DNA of 9,907 nucleotides from CAYMRB01 sp964392615. GTDB lineage: Bacteria; Planctomycetota; UBA8108. The DNA is taken from the NCBI GenBank assembly GCA_964392615.1, contig CAYMRB010000383.1, forward strand, positions 1-9,907. Direction: 5' to 3'. The notes under the pieces were generated by a model, which saw only the letters and a program-made list of their open reading frames with translations, was not told the DNA's origin and searched no databases. Position 1 is the stretch's first letter; each line of letters begins with the position of its first letter. A program made the position numbers and the translations under genes. This document shows, in pieces, positions 6,208 through 9,907 of this stretch.

Positions 6208-7421
6208 GGCTGGCGCGCGTTCTTCTCGGCCGACGCCCCCGCCGCCGTCGGCTTCTTCGGCGCACCCGACTTCTTCGTGGCGGGCGAGATGTCGAAGCAG
6301 TAGACCATGCCGCTCTCCATCGTGCCGATCACCAAGCGGCCGGCGGCGATCGCGGGGGAAGCAGCGAATCCTCCGTCCGCCGCGAACGTCCAGACCGGCT
6401 TGCCGGTCGCGAGGTCGAGCAGATGCAGGTTGCGATCCGTCGATCCGACGATGACGCGATCGCGCACGACCACCGGCGAGCACTCGACCCGCGCCTTGGT
6501 CGCGAACGTCCACCGCTCCTTGCCGCCCTGGCGCTCGATGCAGTGAACCAGTCGATCGCGCCCACCGACGACGACGCAGTCCTTCGTCAACGCGGCGGAG
6601 GAGTAGAACGGGAACTTCCGCTTCGGGCGCTCGTAGATCCAGCGCACGGCCGGCTTCTTCCAGTCGATCGCGGCGACCTGGCACGCGAACGTGCCGAGAT
6701 AGAGCAGCGAGCCATCGACCGCCGGTGACGCCGCGCTGTAGTCTTCCAACGCCAGCTGACCGACCTCCGCCCCCTTCTCGAGGTCGATCACCCGGAGCAT
6801 CGCGTCGCATCCGGCAACGAACGTCTTGCCATCGACGATCGCCGGCGTGGAGTGCACCGGTCCGCCCGTGAGGATCTTCCAGCGGACGTTGCCCGTCTTG
6901 CGATCCAGGCAGAAGAGGTGACTGTCGTAGCAGCCGAAGAGCACCGCATCGCCCCAGAAGTTCGCGCTCGAGACGATCTCGGCGCCCTCGGTGTCGTACG
7001 TCCAGACCTTCTTCCCCGTGCGCGCATCGACGCAGTGGAAGATACCGAAGTCATCGCCGAAGAAAACCCGCCCGTCGCGAACGCCCGCCGACGATCGCAC
7101 GATCGAATCCTCGGTCTTGTACTCCCAGAGCTGCTTGCCCTTCTTCGAGTCGGCGTCGATCGACAGCGCGAGCATCGAGCCGGTCATCGTGCCTACGTAC
7201 GCGACGCCATCCACGATGGCCGCGGTCGATTCGACTTCCGACCCCGTATCGTAGGTCCAGAGAAGCCGCGGGCTGTCGCACACCGCGACATCGCGAGAGC
7301 CGGTCAGGCGCGGGTCGCCGCGAAACGTCGACCAGTCGTCGTCCGCGCGCGCGCCGTATCCGGACAGCGTGAAAAGGACGGCGATGGCCCAACCGAACAG
7401 ACGGTGTGTGTACTTCGTCAT
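6204..7421 (-). CDS. Secreted PQQ-like eight-repeat beta-propeller protein
   Basis: A 405-residue exported protein. The signal peptide (RLFGWAIAVLFTLSGYGARA, cut after A26) is followed by eight PQQ-type repeats with the usual pattern of a Trp-led strand, 'SSPAIVDG.V..G', and 'L..LD..TG' (for example LLWTYDTGSEV from 53, VWTYDTEGAEI from 139, RWKILTGGP from 180, VWTFAADGGFAASP from 343). This predicts an eight-bladed propeller like BamB or quinoprotein dehydrogenases. I see no dehydrogenase active-site or heme motif, so a scaffold or binding role is more likely than catalysis. Ten cysteines occur, and four of them (C130, C171, C294, C375) take the same place in their repeats. A low-complexity Lys/Ala/Pro tail ends the protein (about 379-405). 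The frame extends upstream of the ATG at 7421 into the ADH gene, but the signal peptide fixes the start. It sits 25 bases after the ADH stop. Confidence 0.9.
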   Translation of the reverse strand: MTKYTHRLFGWAIAVLFTLSGYGARADDDWSTFRGDPRLTGSRDVAVCDSPRLLWTYDTGSEVESTAAIVDGVAYVGTMTGSMLALSIDADSKKGKQLWEYKTEDSIVRSSAGVRDGRVFFGDDFGIFHCVDARTGKKVWTYDTEGAEIVSSANFWGDAVLFGCYDSHLFCLDRKTGNVRWKILTGGPVHSTPAIVDGKTFVAGCDAMLRVIDLEKGAEVGQLALEDYSAASPAVDGSLLYLGTFACQVAAIDWKKPAVRWIYERPKRKFPFYSSAALTKDCVVVGGRDRLVHCIERQGGKERWTFATKARVECSPVVVRDRVIVGSTDRNLHLLDLATGKPVWTFAADGGFAASPAIAAGRLVIGTMESGMVYCFDISPATKKSGAPKKPTAAGASAEKNARQP

Positions 7422-7446
7422 CGTGTAGCTCGGACGAGACTCGAGT

Positions 7447-8592
7447 TCACATGGCGGCGCGATAGATCTGCAGCAGATCCTCTGCCTCCACGTTACGCGG
7501 ATTGAAACGGGCGGTCCACTGAGCAGACGCCTCGGCGGCCATCTCCGGAAGGTCGACCGGATCGACACTCCACGCGGCGAGCGTTCCGGGCAACCGGCTC
7601 GCCGCGAGAAGAGCCTCGAGGCGACTCGCGAGCCCTTCGACGGTCGCGTCGGCAAGACCGCGCACCGTGCACCGCGCGAGCTCGCCGTAGTCGTCCCCGA
7701 CGACCGCCGCGTTGAAGCGCACGACGTGCGGCAGAAAGAGACCCACCGCGCCTCCATGCACCACGCCGTAGCGCGCGGTCAGCGGATTGGCGAGCGAGTG
7801 CGCCGCGCCGAGCATCGAACTCTCGATCGCGCAGCCCGCGAGACAAGCGCCGAGCTGCATGGCGCCGCGCGCGTCCAGGTCGTCCGGACGCTCGAGGACG
7901 CGCTCGAAGTTCGCCTCGAGGAGCTGCCACGCCTGGCGCGAAAACGCGCGCGAGATCACGTTCCGGGGCCGCGTCACGAACGTCTCCACCGCGTGGGCGA
8001 CGGCATCGATACCCGTCGCCGCGGTGACGGCCACAGGCTGCGACACGGTCGTCTCGGGGTCGAGGAGCGCGACCTTGCACGCCGCGCGCTTGTCGCCGCA
8101 CGCCATCTTCATGTGCGTGCGCTCGTTCGCAATCAGCGCGAACGACTGCGCCTCGCTGCCCGTACCGGCCGTCGTCGGCACCGCGATCATCGGCAGCAGC
8201 GGTCCGGTCGCCTTCCCGACGCCCTGGTAGTCCGCCATCTCGCCGCCGCAGCTGAGGACGAAGTTGACGCCCTTCGCGCAGTCCATCGCGCTCCCGCCGC
8301 CGAGGCCGACGATGAAGTCGACGTCGCGGTCAGCCGCGAATTCGACACCGTCGCGCACGTGTCGCGTCGTCGGATTCTCCTCGACGCGATCGAAGAGCTC
8401 CGTCTCGAGACCGACCGCGCGCAGCGACCGCAGGCCTCGCTCGGTGTGCCCGGCAGCGACCACGCCGGGATCGGACACGACCAACACGCGCCGCGCGCCG
8501 AAGTCCCGCGCGAACTCGCCGAGCCGGTCGATCGCTCCGGGAGCGGACACGACGCGGGTCAGTGCTTGGAAGTCGAGTGATGGGACGGGCAT
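7447..8592 (-). CDS. Iron-containing alcohol dehydrogenase (group III)
   Basis: A 381-residue cytoplasmic NAD(P)-dependent dehydrogenase interconverting an alcohol and its aldehyde or ketone. The cofactor motif GLGGGSAMDCAK is at 96-107 and PTTAGTGSE at 139-147. All four expected metal ligands are present: D196 and H200 in GIDAVAHAVE, H265 in GAAHSLANP, and H279 in GVVHGGAVG. The protein has normal length and ends with NPRNVEAEDLLQIYRAAM. The ATG at 8592 gives the usual family start (PSLDFQALTRVVSAPGAI); the open frame upstream of it overlaps the ligase gene and is a shadow. No strong ribosome binding site is seen, so translation may depend on readthrough from the ligase gene 53 bases upstream. 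The substrate is unknown; the adjacent acid-activating enzyme suggests an aldehyde derived from a carboxylic acid. Confidence 0.95.
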   Translation of the reverse strand: MPVPSLDFQALTRVVSAPGAIDRLGEFARDFGARRVLVVSDPGVVAAGHTERGLRSLRAVGLETELFDRVEENPTTRHVRDGVEFAADRDVDFIVGLGGGSAMDCAKGVNFVLSCGGEMADYQGVGKATGPLLPMIAVPTTAGTGSEAQSFALIANERTHMKMACGDKRAACKVALLDPETTVSQPVAVTAATGIDAVAHAVETFVTRPRNVISRAFSRQAWQLLEANFERVLERPDDLDARGAMQLGACLAGCAIESSMLGAAHSLANPLTARYGVVHGGAVGLFLPHVVRFNAAVVGDDYGELARCTVRGLADATVEGLASRLEALLAASRLPGTLAAWSVDPVDLPEMAAEASAQWTARFNPRNVEAEDLLQIYRAAM

Positions 8593-8645
8593 GGCTGCTG
8601 CTCGGACGTTCGGAGAATCCCGTGAGACGCTTTCCACCCGGCCGC

Positions 8646-9743
8646 TCAGTACACGCCGACGACCACCTTCTGCTCCAGGCTGCCGAAGGGCCGCACGTCT
8701 CGCGTGCCGTCCCACGGGTAGGCGGCGATCGGCTCCGCGCGAACGGCTTCGTCCCGCTCGAGGAACCCGGGCACGAAGAACTCCTTCGTCAGCGTCGTCA
8801 GCTTCACCCGACCGCGCTCGCCGTACGGGACCCTGCGTTCGGGAGCGTCCGGATCGACGACCTCGAGCATGGCACGCGGCGCGGGAGGATAGTACGTGAT
8901 CTCGTAGTCGTCGCCGGGTGACCACGGCCGGTTGCACGCAAGGCCCATCAACGTGTTGCCGTATGTCGGCTGGAAGTCGATACCCGGCACGAGCTCCTCA
9001 CGCGCCTTGCGGTGGAACGCGGCGTCCATCTCTGTGCCGCCGCAGAAGATCCCGGTGATGCCGAGCTTGACGAGGTCGACCTTGTCGCACAGCGCCTCGA
9101 GCAGCTTGGGCGTCGTGAACATGCAGCGGACGTTCGGATGGGCGCGCAGAATCGTCAGCGCCTGGTCGACGACGTGGTCGCGGTACGCCATCGCGCCCTC
9201 GACCCAGCCGCGCTTCAGGCACTTGATGAACCAGCGCGGGTCCATGTCCAGGCTGAAGGAGATACCGCCGCGGTGCTGCGCGAGATGCTCGACCGCGAGG
9301 CGCAAACGCCGCGGTCCGGTCGGCCCGAGCGAGATCCAGTCGGCGCCCTTCGGGAAGGTCTCGTCCGAGAGCGTCTTCGAGAAGAGCTCGTAGTCGATGC
9401 GAAAGTCCTCGCTCGCGACGCGGCTCTTCGGCACGCCCGTCGACCCGCCCGTCTCGAACACGTAGATCGGCTTCCCCGCCAGAGCCCGCGGCACCCAGCG
9501 CTCGACCGGACCGCCGCGCAGCCACTCGTCCTGGAACGGGTCGAAGCGCACGAGATCGTCGAACCCGCCGATCTCGGCGCGCGGATCCCAGGACAGCCGC
9601 TCGGCGTACTCGAGCCAGAACGGGCATCCCGTCTGCGGGTCGAAGTGCCACGCCACGACCTCGCGCACGTGCGCATCGAGTCGCTCCCGTGCTGCGCGGA
9701 CCGCTTCCTGGGAGGCCGGGGCCGACTTGTCGTGCGTCGTCAC
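8646..9743 (-). CDS. Short ANL-superfamily adenylating enzyme (phenylacetate-CoA ligase or LuxE-like)
   Basis: A 365-residue protein with the AMP-binding core of acyl/aryl-CoA ligases. The phosphate-binding loop ETGGSTGVPKSR is at 97-108, FCGGTEMD at 233-240, the adenine-loop motif PTYGNTLMG at 259-267, and a GERGRVKLTTLTKEFFVPGF stretch at 308-327 before DGTRDVRPFG (345-354). It should activate a carboxylate as an acyl-adenylate. It is shorter than usual CoA ligases (about 430 residues or more) and stops just after the core, without the C-terminal lid that carries the second catalytic Lys. This size resembles LuxE-type acyl-protein synthetases. The start is the GTG at 9743, preceded at 7 bases by GAGGGAGG. 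It follows the partial PQQ-like gene by 13 bases and precedes the ADH by 53. The substrate is unknown, and whether the acyl group goes to CoA, a protein or another carrier is open. Confidence 0.8.
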   Translation of the reverse strand: MTTHDKSAPASQEAVRAARERLDAHVREVVAWHFDPQTGCPFWLEYAERLSWDPRAEIGGFDDLVRFDPFQDEWLRGGPVERWVPRALAGKPIYVFETGGSTGVPKSRVASEDFRIDYELFSKTLSDETFPKGADWISLGPTGPRRLRLAVEHLAQHRGGISFSLDMDPRWFIKCLKRGWVEGAMAYRDHVVDQALTILRAHPNVRCMFTTPKLLEALCDKVDLVKLGITGIFCGGTEMDAAFHRKAREELVPGIDFQPTYGNTLMGLACNRPWSPGDDYEITYYPPAPRAMLEVVDPDAPERRVPYGERGRVKLTTLTKEFFVPGFLERDEAVRAEPIAAYPWDGTRDVRPFGSLEQKVVVGVY

Positions 9744-9750
9744 GCGCCGG

Positions 9751-9758
9751 CCTCCCTC
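9751..9758 (-). promoter_or_regulatory. Shine-Dalgarno site for the ANL enzyme, overlapping the upstream stop codon
   Basis: GAGGGAGG on the minus strand sits 7 bases before the GTG at 9743 and shares bases with the TGA (9759-9757) of the upstream gene. This supports the GTG start and suggests coupled translation. Confidence 0.75.
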
Positions 9759-9907
9759 ACTCCGCCGCGATCGCGTACAGACGGGTACGCGACGCGATGT
9801 AGAGGACGCCGTCCACCGCGACCGGGCTCGTGTAGATCGAGCTGTCCATGATCATCTCCGCGAGCACCTCGGGCTCGAGCTTCTCGCCGGCCCCGCGCGT
9901 CGCGCGA
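9757..9907 (-). CDS. PQQ-like beta-propeller protein, C-terminal end only
   Basis: The reading frame enters from the right edge and ends at the TGA 9759-9757, giving the last 49 residues. They include AEMIMDSSIYTSPVAVDG followed by VLYIASRTRLYAIAAE, the strand-turn-strand pattern 'SSPVAVDGVLYI.S..RLYAI' of a final PQQ-type repeat. The rest of the gene lies outside the window, so length, signal peptide and any catalytic role are unknown. It stands 13 bases upstream of the ANL enzyme gene and appears to belong to the same operon, making a second propeller gene in the cluster. It is too short for the family to be certain. Confidence 0.7.
   Translation of the reverse strand, partial: RATRGAGEKLEPEVLAEMIMDSSIYTSPVAVDGVLYIASRTRLYAIAAE

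Noticed and set aside
5506..6303. 265-residue plus-strand open frame
   Set aside because: Antisense shadow of the GT4 gene in GC-rich DNA; Arg/Ala-rich with no recognisable motif.
7726..8580. 284-residue plus-strand open frame
   Set aside because: Antisense to the iron alcohol dehydrogenase, whose metal ligands and cofactor motifs are all intact.

Overview
This GC-rich window (roughly two thirds G+C by eye) looks like chromosome of a planctomycete or a related bacterium. Clues are a C-terminal paired EF-hand dockerin-like domain ending in a 'YLF..GPPPAPPFPECG' style tail, a CE15-type esterase with the GHSRLGK nucleophile motif, a glycosyltransferase with the 'AAGMYCGNCLRD' N-terminus, and several secreted beta-propeller proteins. 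The taxon is an inference from these family resemblances. There are no transposases, integrases, CRISPR repeats or phage genes.

Left part (1-1873), all minus strand: a PfkB-family sugar kinase (1034-1873), a small single-pass membrane protein of unknown function (247-885, GTG start with a strong ribosome binding site), and a tRNA-Leu(UAG) with encoded CCA (78-162). The tRNA has its own promoter (-35 at 198-203, -10 at 176-181) and a 12-bp hairpin directly after its 3' end (46-76).

Centre (1929-4859): a secreted CE15-like carbohydrate esterase on minus (1929-3239) lies upstream of the kinase, 55 bases away and probably on the same transcript. It is divergent from a secreted FG-GAP/VCBS seven-repeat propeller with a dockerin-like C-terminus on plus (3459-4859). 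The 219-base gap between them must hold both promoters and is the longest gene-free stretch. After the propeller gene comes a short (GAC)nC tandem repeat between convergent genes.

Right part (4906-9907), all minus strand and tightly packed: in transcription order, the C-terminal end of a PQQ-like propeller protein (cut by the window edge), a short ANL-superfamily adenylating enzyme, an iron-dependent alcohol dehydrogenase, a secreted eight-repeat PQQ-like propeller, and a GT4 glycosyltransferase. Spacings are 13, 53 and 25 bases and a 4-base GTGA overlap, so this reads as one operon. An acid-activating enzyme next to an NAD(P)-dependent alcohol dehydrogenase, flanked by two propeller genes and ending in a glycosyltransferase, does not match a named pathway that I know. 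It is the best candidate here for an undescribed system, though its chemistry cannot be read from this window alone.
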